A stretch of 10,077 nucleotides of DNA from CAJWKT01 sp964465375 (GCA_964465375.1 CAYXIJ010000042.1:1-10077); one strand, 5' to 3'. Shown: positions 1-6,861, counted from the first letter of the stretch. Numbers and translations: made by a program. Notes: a model not told the origin generated them from the letters alone.

Positions 1-956
1 TAGCTAGCTGTGGAGGTGGATCTGAGGATCCATCACAGCAACTCTATGTCATCAAGTTTCCCCACGTTACAGCTCCTGGTACACCAAAGGGCCAAACTGC
101 GGAACGCTTCGAGGATCTTGCTGAGGCTCGCTTTCCCGGACGAGTGGATGTAGAGGTGTACCCATCCAGTCAGTTAATGAATGATGATGACTCACTGGAG
201 GCGCTGGCCTTTGGGGAGATTCAGATGATTGCGGTATCACTGTCCAAATTTGACCGCTTAACCGAAAAGTTTCAGATTTTTGATCTACCATTTCTTTTTT
301 CAGATCTGGAGTCCGTGGAACGCTTCCAGTCAAGCCCGACGGGCAAAACTCTGCTGACGGAGTTGGTGGACAATGGCTTTCTAGGGCTGGCCTTTTGGCA
401 CAATGGAATGAAGCAATTTGGTGCGCCACGCGCACTGCGGACACCCGAGGATGCTAATGGTCTCAAGTTCCGTATTATGGAATCAGATGTGCTTCAGGCT
501 CAGGTACAGGCAATCGGCGGGAGTCCACAAAAGATGGCATTTGGAGAAGTGTATCAAGCGCTGCAGACTGGCGCCGTCGATGCCCAGGAAAATACTTGGT
601 CCAACATTTATTCATCCAAGTTTTATGAGGTACAGCCTTACCTTATGGAGACGAACCACGGATATCTGGGTTACCTGTTGGCGGTGAACCCTGTGTTTTG
701 GAGCTCATTACCTGATGATATTCGCGACGGGCTTGAGGAGATCATAGCCGAAGTGACAGAGTGGGGTAATGCTCGATCAGCAGCAATTAACGAGGAAGAC
801 CGAAGTAAACTCGGGTCATCTGATCGCACCAACATTGTTACCTTATCGGATCAAGAATTGATGGGATGGCAGGATGCAATGCGCCCGGTATGGGAGCAGT
901 TTTCTGGAGATATTGGTCCGCAACTTATCGAAGCTGCACGCAGTAGCAATCCGTGA
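1..956 (+). CDS. dctP: TRAP transporter substrate-binding lipoprotein, DctP family (5' partial)
   Basis: This is the extracytoplasmic solute receptor of a TRAP transporter. It captures a ligand, usually an organic acid, and hands it to the membrane subunits encoded next. The frame is open from base 3, giving 317 visible residues; only about 20 residues of signal peptide should be missing. The first visible residues are A-S-C-G-G-G, a lipobox end, so the protein looks like a lipoprotein. Family signs are KFPHVTAPGTPKG near the mature N-terminus, VEVYPSSQL, the FDLPFLF segment, GLKFRIM with the conserved arginine at 471-473 that normally salt-bridges a ligand carboxylate, and the QTGAVDAQENTW stretch. 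The final TGA overlaps the GTG start of the next gene by four bases, implying translational coupling. Family assignment is firm; the substrate is unknown. The dctP symbol denotes the family, not proven dicarboxylate transport. Confidence 0.93.
   Translation, partial: ASCGGGSEDPSQQLYVIKFPHVTAPGTPKGQTAERFEDLAEARFPGRVDVEVYPSSQLMNDDDSLEALAFGEIQMIAVSLSKFDRLTEKFQIFDLPFLFSDLESVERFQSSPTGKTLLTELVDNGFLGLAFWHNGMKQFGAPRALRTPEDANGLKFRIMESDVLQAQVQAIGGSPQKMAFGEVYQALQTGAVDAQENTWSNIYSSKFYEVQPYLMETNHGYLGYLLAVNPVFWSSLPDDIRDGLEEIIAEVTEWGNARSAAINEEDRSKLGSSDRTNIVTLSDQELMGWQDAMRPVWEQFSGDIGPQLIEAARSSNP
3..11 (+). other. Lipobox end (A-S-Cys) of the TRAP binding protein
   Basis: Codons GCT-AGC-TGT read A-S-C. The preceding codon ends in TA in the visible sequence, so, barring a stop, the sense codons possible there (TTA, CTA, GTA, ATA) encode Leu, Val or Ile, all allowed at lipobox position -3. 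Cys is followed by a Gly/Ser-rich flexible stretch (GGGSEDPSQQ) before the folded domain starts, as in many lipoproteins. Residue +2 is Gly rather than Asp, so by the Lol rule inner-membrane retention is not signalled. The hydrophobic part of the signal peptide lies outside the window. Confidence 0.7.
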
Positions 957-1510
957 GCTCCACCGCCCAACGGTTACACTCCGTTCTTGATCGTCTAGAA
1001 GAGGGCTTTATGGCCCTCGCACTGGCGTTTATGACGATTATCACCTTTGTTCAGGTTGTTTTGAGATACGTGTTTGGAACCGGGTTAGTATGGTCTCTTG
1101 AGGCAACCACTTACGCTTTTGCTTGGTTGGTTCTTATCGGAATGTCTTACGGCGTACGTACCCGGGCTCATATTGCAGTAGATCTTTTTAGTAATCGATT
1201 GCCCTTTGGTATACGGCGTGCGATGGCGGTCATTGTGTCAGGATTGTGCCTTCTCTACTGTGGTTTCATGGTTTATGGCGGCACTATGTTCATAGATGGC
1301 TTGTTCAACCTTGGTAATAATGCACGTGACATCCCGCTACCACGTTGGTTGCTTACCGGAATCATGCCCGTTGCTTTTTTGTTGCTGGCGTTTCGATTTC
1401 TGCAAGCCATGCGCCGTATGCTAGCCCAAGAGGATAAAGATCAAGTCTCAAAGAAAGCCCTCACACCTATCGGACAAGAGCAAAAAGTTAAGACAGTGGG
1501 ACCTCAGTGA
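953..1510 (+). CDS. dctQ: TRAP transporter small membrane subunit, DctQ family
   Basis: This is the small integral membrane subunit that pairs with the large DctM subunit in the inner membrane. The 185 residues are normal for the family and show four hydrophobic segments at about 18-40, 51-68, 88-112 and 130-152. Family features are the FVQVVLRYVFG motif at the end of the first helix, the W-S-L-E-A start of the second, and GVRTRAHIAVDLF after it. The last 30 residues are a charged, probably cytoplasmic tail. The start is GTG at 953, inside the GTGA overlap with dctP; no good ribosome binding site precedes it, so translation probably depends on ribosomes finishing dctP. The C-terminus likewise overlaps the dctM start by four bases. 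Confidence 0.93.
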   Translation: MSSTAQRLHSVLDRLEEGFMALALAFMTIITFVQVVLRYVFGTGLVWSLEATTYAFAWLVLIGMSYGVRTRAHIAVDLFSNRLPFGIRRAMAVIVSGLCLLYCGFMVYGGTMFIDGLFNLGNNARDIPLPRWLLTGIMPVAFLLLAFRFLQAMRRMLAQEDKDQVSKKALTPIGQEQKVKTVGPQ

Positions 1511-2796
1511 GCGCAGTATTTTTATTAATTTCATTGTTCGTCTGTCTTCTCATAGGCGTGCCTGTTGCTGTTTCACTAGGCCTTGCAAGCATTACTACTA
1601 TGCTGTTATTTGCAGATCAGTCGTTGTTGTCCCTAGCCCAACGTTTTTTTCACACGATGCAGGTTTATCCGTTATTAGCCGTTCCATTCTTTGTTTTGGC
1701 CGGTACTTTTATGACTACGGGTGGAGTTGCAAAACGAATGATTAATTTTGCCAACGCATTAGTTGGTCGTTTCCAGGGTGGTCTTGCTATGGCCGCTGTT
1801 TTGGCATGCGCGTTTTTTGCCGCTGTCTCGGGCTCTTCGCCTGCCACGGTAGTGGCAGTGGGTAGCGTGATGGTTGCCGGCATGCTGAATTCTGGTTATA
1901 CGAAGCCTTTTGCTGCTGGTGTGATTTGTAATGCAGGAACGTTGGGAATTTTAATCCCGCCGTCAATTGTTATGGTGGTATATGGCGCTGTGACAGAGTC
2001 GTCAATTGGACATTTATTTATGGCCGGTATGGTGCCAGGGATTTTATTGACTCTAGCGTTAATGGCCACAATATCGGTGATTGCTCGCAAACAGGGTATG
2101 CCTCGTCAGCCAAGTGTTAATTGGCGAGTAACGTTGCGAGCAGGCCGAGAAGCCATCTGGGGGCTCTTTCTGGTTGTGATCATCATGGGCGGAATCTATC
2201 TTGGGATTTTTACACCGACGGAAGCAGCAGCTGTCTCAGCCGTTTACGCATTTTTTGTTGCGCTATTTATCTACAAGGACATTGGTCTATCAGATGTTTC
2301 TAAAGTATTAACCGATAGTGCCAAGATAAGCACGATGCTCATGTTCATTATTGCGAACGCTTATCTGTTTGCTTTTGTTTTAACTACTGAACAAATTCCC
2401 CAAGCAGCCTCTGAATGGCTGAACAGTTTAGGGCTTCCACCCTGGGGTTTTCTCCTAGTGCTGAATGTACTTCTTTTGGCAGCAGGAAATTTTATGGATC
2501 CCAGTTCTGTTGTCCTGATACTTACACCCATTGTATTTCCGATTGCGATTGAGATGGGGATAGATCCGATCCACCTTGGAGTTATTATGGTCCTTAATAT
2601 GGAGATCGGACTGGTCTCGCCTCCAGTGGGATTAAATTTATTCGTAACTGCTGGCGTCGCCGACATGACCATGGAGCAAGTGGTTCGTGCTGCGCTGCCG
2701 TGGCTGGCGGTCTTACTTAGTGTTTTGATGGTTGTCACTTATGTGCCGGCCGTCTCTTTAGCGCTGCCGGCTTGGTTGGGGTGGGGAAATGGTTAG
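1507..2796 (+). CDS. dctM: TRAP transporter large permease subunit, DctM family
   Basis: This is the large inner-membrane subunit that forms the ion-coupled transport path. The 429 residues are the usual DctM length and are almost wholly hydrophobic, with about a dozen membrane segments. Recognisable family motifs are YPLLAVPFFVLAGTFM (about 54-69), AAVSGSSPATVVAVGS (105-120) and NAGTLGILIPPSI (142-154). The second structural repeat carries FTPTEAAAV and, near the C-terminus, LNMEIGLVSPPVGLNLFV. The GTG start lies in a GTGA overlap with dctQ, preceded by a weak GTGGGA ribosome binding site. With the two upstream genes it makes a complete TRAP system. The gap to the next gene is 33 bases with no visible terminator, so the operon probably continues. 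Confidence 0.96.
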   Translation: MSAVFLLISLFVCLLIGVPVAVSLGLASITTMLLFADQSLLSLAQRFFHTMQVYPLLAVPFFVLAGTFMTTGGVAKRMINFANALVGRFQGGLAMAAVLACAFFAAVSGSSPATVVAVGSVMVAGMLNSGYTKPFAAGVICNAGTLGILIPPSIVMVVYGAVTESSIGHLFMAGMVPGILLTLALMATISVIARKQGMPRQPSVNWRVTLRAGREAIWGLFLVVIIMGGIYLGIFTPTEAAAVSAVYAFFVALFIYKDIGLSDVSKVLTDSAKISTMLMFIIANAYLFAFVLTTEQIPQAASEWLNSLGLPPWGFLLVLNVLLLAAGNFMDPSSVVLILTPIVFPIAIEMGIDPIHLGVIMVLNMEIGLVSPPVGLNLFVTAGVADMTMEQVVRAALPWLAVLLSVLMVVTYVPAVSLALPAWLGWGNG

Positions 2797-2829
2797 CGCA
2801 ATGAATTACACCATAAGATCCTTGAATTT

Positions 2830-3270
2830 TTGGGTTGTCTTGAATACGAGGTAAGCACAATTTCTCTAACCGGAATGGAACATTGTCTTGTCATTGCAGA
2901 CGATATTTGCAGGACGAGAGATTTTTACCGGGACTCACTAGGGATGGAAGTCGGGTATCGCCCCCCTTTGCCATTTCCCGGTTATTGGCTTTATTTGAAT
3001 GGCGTTCCATGTATTCACATTGCTGAATGGAAAAGCTACGAGGAGTACACATCGGGCAAAAATCTACCTATGACCTCAAAGGCTCTCAGCACTGGATCAG
3101 TGGATCATCTTGCGTTTAACGCTTCTGGATTTGAGGAGATGCGGGCCCGCTTTCAGGAGACCGGCATAGAGTTTAGTGAAGATTTGGTGCCGGAGGCGGG
3201 TATACGGCAATTGTTTCTGAAAGATCCAAATGGACTGAAGATTGAACTAAATTTTTCTCCGGAAGAATAA
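2830..3270 (+). CDS. Glyoxalase/VOC-superfamily protein
   Basis: This is a vicinal-oxygen-chelate fold protein, the family of glyoxalase I, extradiol dioxygenases and related metal-dependent enzymes. Two beta-alpha-beta-beta-beta modules are visible: GMEHCLVIADDICRTRDFYRDSLGMEVG (about 15-42) followed by PPLPFPGYWLYL, then VDHLAFNASGFEEMRARF (91-108) ending in QLFLKDPNGLKIELNF. Candidate metal ligands are His18, His93 and Glu139, the usual 2-His-1-Glu pattern. His63 is also near the site. The start is uncertain: TTG 2830 is the longest conventional choice, but it has a poor ribosome binding site. ATG 2875 begins only three residues before the first ligand, and a better ribosome binding site at 2848-2852 points to ATT at 2860. 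The next gene starts three bases after the stop. The reaction cannot be named; a role in the imported compound's metabolism is inferred from position. Confidence 0.85.
   Translation: MGCLEYEVSTISLTGMEHCLVIADDICRTRDFYRDSLGMEVGYRPPLPFPGYWLYLNGVPCIHIAEWKSYEEYTSGKNLPMTSKALSTGSVDHLAFNASGFEEMRARFQETGIEFSEDLVPEAGIRQLFLKDPNGLKIELNFSPEE
2848..2852 (+). promoter_or_regulatory. Ribosome binding site inside the annotated start of the VOC gene
   Basis: GAGGT here (in GAGGTAA) is the only good Shine-Dalgarno match near the VOC start. It lies seven bases before an in-frame ATT at 2860. No ATG, GTG or TTG in that frame sits at a suitable distance, and ATG 2875 is 22 bases away. Initiation at ATT would place the N-terminus where VOC proteins of this type usually begin, a few residues before the first beta strand. 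Confidence 0.4.
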
Positions 3271-3273
3271 TCT

Positions 3274-4380
3274 ATGGTGCTCAAGCGGACAAATTGGCCT
3301 GCGGGTAGATTGATGACTTTAGAGCACACTTCCAAGGTGTTGGCTGACAATCCTTTGGGAGACCCGATTACTCGGCTTTTAGATGTTTGGCTTCCCCCTC
3401 AGTACGATAAGGCTGCTACGGGACGAGCTCGAAGGTACCCCGTACTGTTCGATTTGGTTGGCTATACGGGTTCAGGTAAATCCCACACTAACTGGCGCAA
3501 CTTTGATGAGAATGTTCCAGAGCGGGTGGCAAGGTTGATCCACGAGAAAAAAATGGGTCCCTGTCTAGTCGTTTTTCCCGATTGCTTTACGGCGCTGGGT
3601 GGTAACCAGTACGTTAACTCTAGCGCGATAGGTCGATATGCCGACTATCTCACCAAGGAACTCATTCCGTTTGTCGACAGGGAGTTTCGTACGCTTGCTG
3701 ATCGAGATCATCGGGGGTGTTTTGGAAAATCGTCGGGTGGTTATGGGGCAATGATCCATGGAATGAAGTACTCGGGCTATTGGGGAGCTATCGCTAGCCA
3801 TTCAGGTGATGCCTATTTTGATTTTGTATATCGGTGTGACTGGCCTAACTCCCTAAACGAATTCGCAAAGCACCGTCTTCGACAAAGAAAAGAGGGTCGG
3901 ATAAACGTTGTGCGGGAAGAAGAGTCCTTGGAAGAGGGCTTCGATGACGGGCGTGTCCGACGTTTTCTTAATGCGATTTGGAAAAAGGAAAAGCCTTCTA
4001 ATGCAGAGATTCACTCCCTGATGAATCTCGCTATGGCTGCGACTTATGACCCAGATCCTGGAGCACCAAACGGCTTTCGCTTGCCATTCAATTTAGAGAC
4101 CGGAGAGATTATTCCAACACGTTGGCATAGATGGCTCAAGCATGACCCAGTTAATCTTGTCACACGATATGCCAAGAATCTCAAGACGCTGCGTGGAATT
4201 TTTATTGATTGCGGTTGGCGGGATCAGTATCAGATTCATTTCGGGGCTCGAATTTTATCTAAGCGGCTAACTCAAGCCGGTGTTAAGCACCGCTATGAGG
4301 AGTTTGCCGGTACACATTCAGGCATAGATTATCGGATGGATAAGAGTATTCCGTTTCTTTATCGAGCGCTAAGGCCCTGA
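3274..4380 (+). CDS. Alpha/beta-hydrolase-fold esterase (putative esterase family)
   Basis: This is a serine hydrolase of the esterase D/enterochelin-esterase-like type, probably cytoplasmic because no signal peptide is seen. The first strands are at TRLLDVWLP and RRYPVLFDLVGYTG (about 33-65), followed by CLVVFPDC. The nucleophile elbow is G-K-S-S-G-G with Ser153. The likely acid is Asp312 or Asp317 in IDCGWRDQY and the likely base is His348 in AGTHSG. Between Ser153 and the acid lies a long, charged, probably helical insert (about 185-295) that could form a lid over the active site. The start at 3274 follows GGAAG at a workable distance; a second ATG at 3313 is possible. The gene begins three bases after the VOC stop, so the two are surely cotranscribed. 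The natural ester substrate is unknown; a peptidase or acyltransferase activity is less likely. Confidence 0.85.
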   Translation: MVLKRTNWPAGRLMTLEHTSKVLADNPLGDPITRLLDVWLPPQYDKAATGRARRYPVLFDLVGYTGSGKSHTNWRNFDENVPERVARLIHEKKMGPCLVVFPDCFTALGGNQYVNSSAIGRYADYLTKELIPFVDREFRTLADRDHRGCFGKSSGGYGAMIHGMKYSGYWGAIASHSGDAYFDFVYRCDWPNSLNEFAKHRLRQRKEGRINVVREEESLEEGFDDGRVRRFLNAIWKKEKPSNAEIHSLMNLAMAATYDPDPGAPNGFRLPFNLETGEIIPTRWHRWLKHDPVNLVTRYAKNLKTLRGIFIDCGWRDQYQIHFGARILSKRLTQAGVKHRYEEFAGTHSGIDYRMDKSIPFLYRALRP

Positions 4381-4409
4381 CCTTCTTTTTATAGCTACAG
4401 GTAACAGGG
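4375..4409 (+). promoter_or_regulatory. Hairpin over the cupin ribosome binding site
   Basis: CCCTGACCT (4375-4383) can pair with AGGT-AA-CAGGG (4399-4409), giving nine base pairs with a two-base bulge and a 15-base loop. The 5' arm contains the end of the esterase gene, including its stop codon. The 3' arm contains most of AGGGG (4406-4410), the ribosome binding site eight bases before ATG 4419. A ribosome terminating on the esterase would open the stem, so the structure could couple translation of the two genes. The T-run lies in the loop rather than after the stem, so it is not an intrinsic terminator. Confidence 0.4.
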
Positions 4410-4418
4410 GTATTAAAG

Positions 4419-5054
4419 ATGTTATGGGGGAAAATTATGCGGAAAAAAGCGACCGGTATTTTGATTGCGCTGGCTCTAGTTATGTGTGTGCTGGGACGAG
4501 CCTCAGCCCAGAATCTGGGTACAGGCCCTGCGCCTAGCTGCGTTATGTGTCTTTCCGAGCTTATCCCAGCTGAGGAATTCGTGGCCTATGAGCAGGTTGC
4601 GATTGATACAGGGCTGACTGATCAGCAGGTCAGGAACATTGATATAGGTAAGGTTAATGTGGCGGTCGCCCTCGCGAGAAGGGGCCCCCTTAGCGCACCG
4701 AGGCCGCAATCTGTTGCCGAGCATGATCTTGTGACTGAAATATATGTTGTGCTCAGCGGTTCTGGAACGAATGTGACTGGCCCGGAACTTGTGGACAAGC
4801 AACGCCGTCCTCCCGATTACAGGGCAGTTCAGTTTTTAAATGGGCCTGGACACAATGCAACGGCTATCCGAAATGGCATTACCCATGAACTTGAGCCTGG
4901 CGATGTTTTTGTAATCCCTGCAGGGACAGGGCACCAGTTCACCAAAATTGATGATCACATCACCTATTTAATGATTCGGGTAGACCCAGACAAAGTTGTC
5001 CCTCCAATGGACGCGGCAGCGTCCCAAGCGTATCTAATCGAAAACGGCCAGTAA
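4419..5054 (+). CDS. Secreted cupin-domain protein
   Basis: The protein of 211 residues has a signal peptide and one cupin beta-barrel. The signal has a basic start (MRKK at 7-10), a hydrophobic core to about residue 26, and an A-S-A cleavage site before Gln31, so the mature protein should be periplasmic. The cupin part spans about 78-190. Motif 1 gives His102 and Glu107, with Asp-Leu where a second motif-1 histidine often sits. Motif 2 is GDVFVIPAGTGH with His172. A three-ligand metal site (His, Glu, His) is therefore possible. A C-V-M-C pair at 41-44 follows the signal peptide. Two starts are possible: ATG 4419 with AGGGG eight bases before, or ATG 4437 with GGGGG six bases before. It is the last gene of the + strand cluster, 38 bases after the esterase. 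Enzyme or binding role unknown. Confidence 0.83.
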   Translation: MLWGKIMRKKATGILIALALVMCVLGRASAQNLGTGPAPSCVMCLSELIPAEEFVAYEQVAIDTGLTDQQVRNIDIGKVNVAVALARRGPLSAPRPQSVAEHDLVTEIYVVLSGSGTNVTGPELVDKQRRPPDYRAVQFLNGPGHNATAIRNGITHELEPGDVFVIPAGTGHQFTKIDDHITYLMIRVDPDKVVPPMDAAASQAYLIENGQ

Positions 5055-5128
5055 GGTCACAGGTTTTGCTTAGCCGTGATTGTGATTCCTGTATCAAGTT
5101 TTGAACGATTTAGCTAGAGCCCTGTCTA

Positions 5129-5716
5129 CTAGTTTGTTCCATTCCATTTACTGACAATTTTTTCCATTTTGGGGCGCGCCCGTTCCTTTGGGGCTTCTTT
5201 CGCTGTGCCTATGTGAATAAATCCCACAACTTCTGTGTTTGGGGAGTGCCCTAGGGCTTGGCGTACCTCCACATGATAGGCTGGCCAGCCGGTGATCCAT
5301 TGAGTGCTAAAACCTAATGCATTAGCTGCTATCAACAGGTTTTGACAGACAGCACCAGCCGACATCAGTTGTTCGATGTATGGCACTTTAATGTATCTAT
5401 CCGGGTTAGGGTGGGATGTTACAACTAACAATGCTGGTGACCTTTGTGGTCGTTCCTGCTCGAGTTTTTGCAAGGCATCGTTTGCATCGGGATTTTCGTG
5501 CCTAAAGATTTTAAGAAATAATTCACCTAGTGCCTTTTGACCTTTTTTTGAAATGACCTGAATGCGCCAAGGCTGCGTAACTCCATGGTCAGGCACCCGG
5601 AGCCCTGCTTGTAATATTGTTTGCAGCTCTGTTTCATCCGGGCCCGGCGGGATGAGGTTTTGTGCAATCACGGATCTCCGGGTCAGTAATAAATCAATGG
5701 TGGCAGTATTTTTCAT
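5129..5716 (-). CDS. Nitroreductase-family flavoprotein, YdjA type
   Basis: This is a single-domain FMN-dependent NAD(P)H oxidoreductase. Its 195 residues are slightly longer than E. coli YdjA, and the two agree across the chain. TRRS (12-15) supplies early phosphate-binding arginines. RVPDHGVTQPWR (40-51) is the hallmark of the YdjA branch. MSAGAVCQNLLIAANALGF (118-136) and the ITGW region (141-144) form the flavin pocket, and VVGFIHIGT (163-171) is the C-terminal strand. No signal peptide is present, so it is cytoplasmic. It converges with the cupin gene (74-base gap) and diverges from srkA. The ATG at 5716 has only a weak ribosome binding site but matches the family N-terminus. The physiological substrate of YdjA-type enzymes is not settled, so none is assigned. 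Confidence 0.9.
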   Translation of the reverse strand: MKNTATIDLLLTRRSVIAQNLIPPGPDETELQTILQAGLRVPDHGVTQPWRIQVISKKGQKALGELFLKIFRHENPDANDALQKLEQERPQRSPALLVVTSHPNPDRYIKVPYIEQLMSAGAVCQNLLIAANALGFSTQWITGWPAYHVEVRQALGHSPNTEVVGFIHIGTAKEAPKERARPKMEKIVSKWNGTN

Positions 5717-5736
5717 ATCGCAGTGAACTGTAACAA

Positions 5737-5765
5737 AAAATAGCGCGCGCGACTTATGACCTCAA
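5737..5765 (-). promoter_or_regulatory. Possible sigma-70 promoter of the nitroreductase gene
   Basis: Read on the - strand, TTGAGG (complement of 5760-5765) and TATTTT (complement of 5737-5742) are separated by exactly 17 bases. Each matches four of six consensus positions. The -10 box ends about 20 bases before the nitroreductase ATG. The spacer contains the alternating tract GCGCGCGCG (5743-5751). No equally good pair was found pointing toward srkA. Confidence 0.4.
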
Positions 5766-5819
5766 GTATCATCACCTAATAGTGTTTTTAATAGCCAATT
5801 GTAAGGTCAGCTAACAACC

Positions 5820-6812
5820 ATGGAATTTTTGGATACTGAGATTCCCTATGCCAATCTGACCCCTGATGTAGTTATAGATTCCATCGAAGGCTTGGGGTTT
5901 TCGTGTGATGGCCGAATTTTGGCACTCAACAGCTACGAGAATCGGGTGTACCAGATTGGGCTCGAAGATGGCAATTTTTTGGTCGCCAAATTTTACCGTT
6001 TCGGGCGCTGGTCTGATGCTGCTATTCAAGAGGAGCATAGCTTTTCGTCGGAACTTGCTGATCAGGGAATTCCGGCACTGGCGCCCTTGAAGGTCAGCTG
6101 CAAGACGCTTCATGAAAATGAAGGATATAGGTTCGCTATTTTCCCGCGACAAGGGGGGCGTTGGCCGGAACTTGGAACGGCCGATGAGCGTATGTGGCTA
6201 GGACGTTCATTGGGTCGTATCCACGCGATCGGGGAAACTCAGAAGTTCAAGGAACGCGGTGTGCTTTCCGTTGAGCAAATGGGACAGGAATCAGTCCGTT
6301 ATTTGTTAGGCAGTGATTGGATACCGGCCCATTTACTAGAAGGCTATAGGGTTTTAGTAGAACAGTTACTGCTTTCTATTACTGAGCGTTTTGCAGAACT
6401 GGAAACTTATCCAGTTCTGCGGATTCATGGGGATTGCCATCGTGGGAATATTCTTTGGACTGATGGACCTCATTTTGTAGATTTTGATGATTGTATCAAC
6501 GGCCCGGCTGTACAGGATCTGTGGTTGTTTTTGGCAGGTGATAAGGATGCCATGTCCATCCAGCTCGGTGACCTTTTAGAAGGCTATGGACAGTTCTGTG
6601 ATTTCGACTACAGGCAGCTGCGGCTTATTGAGCCGCTCCGTACCCTGAGAATCATCCATTATGCGGCTTGGATTGCTAGGCGTTGGAAGGATCCTGCGTT
6701 CCCACGGGCGTTTCCGTGGTTCGAGGAGAACAAGTTTTGGGAAGAGCATGTGTTAGCACTCAAGGAGCAGCTTGCCGCGATCCATGACTCACCTCTGGAG
6801 ATTATTGTATAG
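5820..6812 (+). CDS. srkA: Stress response kinase A (SrkA/RdoA, YihE)
   Basis: This is a cytoplasmic serine/threonine kinase of the aminoglycoside-phosphotransferase fold. In E. coli it counters stress-induced programmed death and acts downstream of the Cpx envelope-stress system. The 330 residues align with E. coli YihE (328) from end to end. LNSYENRVYQ (36-45) is in the N-lobe and Lys57 in VAKFYR is the likely ATP-binding lysine. HGDCHRGN (203-210) is the catalytic loop with Asp205 and Asn210. FVDFDDCINGPAVQDLW (219-235) carries the metal-binding Asp221. The C-terminal IEPLR and WIARRWKDPAFPRAFPW segments are also typical. The ATG at 5820 gives the family N-terminus; the nearest ribosome binding site, AAGG about 5793, is rather far. 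In enterobacteria the gene precedes dsbA; here a molybdenum-enzyme gene follows instead. Confidence 0.95.
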   Translation: MEFLDTEIPYANLTPDVVIDSIEGLGFSCDGRILALNSYENRVYQIGLEDGNFLVAKFYRFGRWSDAAIQEEHSFSSELADQGIPALAPLKVSCKTLHENEGYRFAIFPRQGGRWPELGTADERMWLGRSLGRIHAIGETQKFKERGVLSVEQMGQESVRYLLGSDWIPAHLLEGYRVLVEQLLLSITERFAELETYPVLRIHGDCHRGNILWTDGPHFVDFDDCINGPAVQDLWLFLAGDKDAMSIQLGDLLEGYGQFCDFDYRQLRLIEPLRTLRIIHYAAWIARRWKDPAFPRAFPWFEENKFWEEHVLALKEQLAAIHDSPLEIIV

Positions 6813-6861
6813 CTGGGGCTTGCCTATGGTTGATCGAATTTTCTGATAGACCTCACACTAC

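Noticed and set aside
67..444. A 125-residue open frame on the - strand opposite the TRAP binding protein gene.
   Set aside because: It is entirely antisense to a well-supported gene, has no recognisable domain, and its composition looks like a shadow of the coding strand. Other overlapping frames in the window were discarded for the same reason.
3460..3483. GYTGSGKS in the esterase fits the Walker A pattern GxxxxGK[ST] of ATPases.
   Set aside because: It lies on the loop after an early beta strand of a clear alpha/beta hydrolase with its own nucleophile elbow, and no Walker B or other ATPase feature follows. It is a chance match.
5059..5092. ACAGG/CCTGT inverted repeat between the convergent cupin and nitroreductase genes as a bidirectional terminator.
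   Set aside because: It has five pairs, a 24-base loop and no proper T run. It is too weak to annotate.
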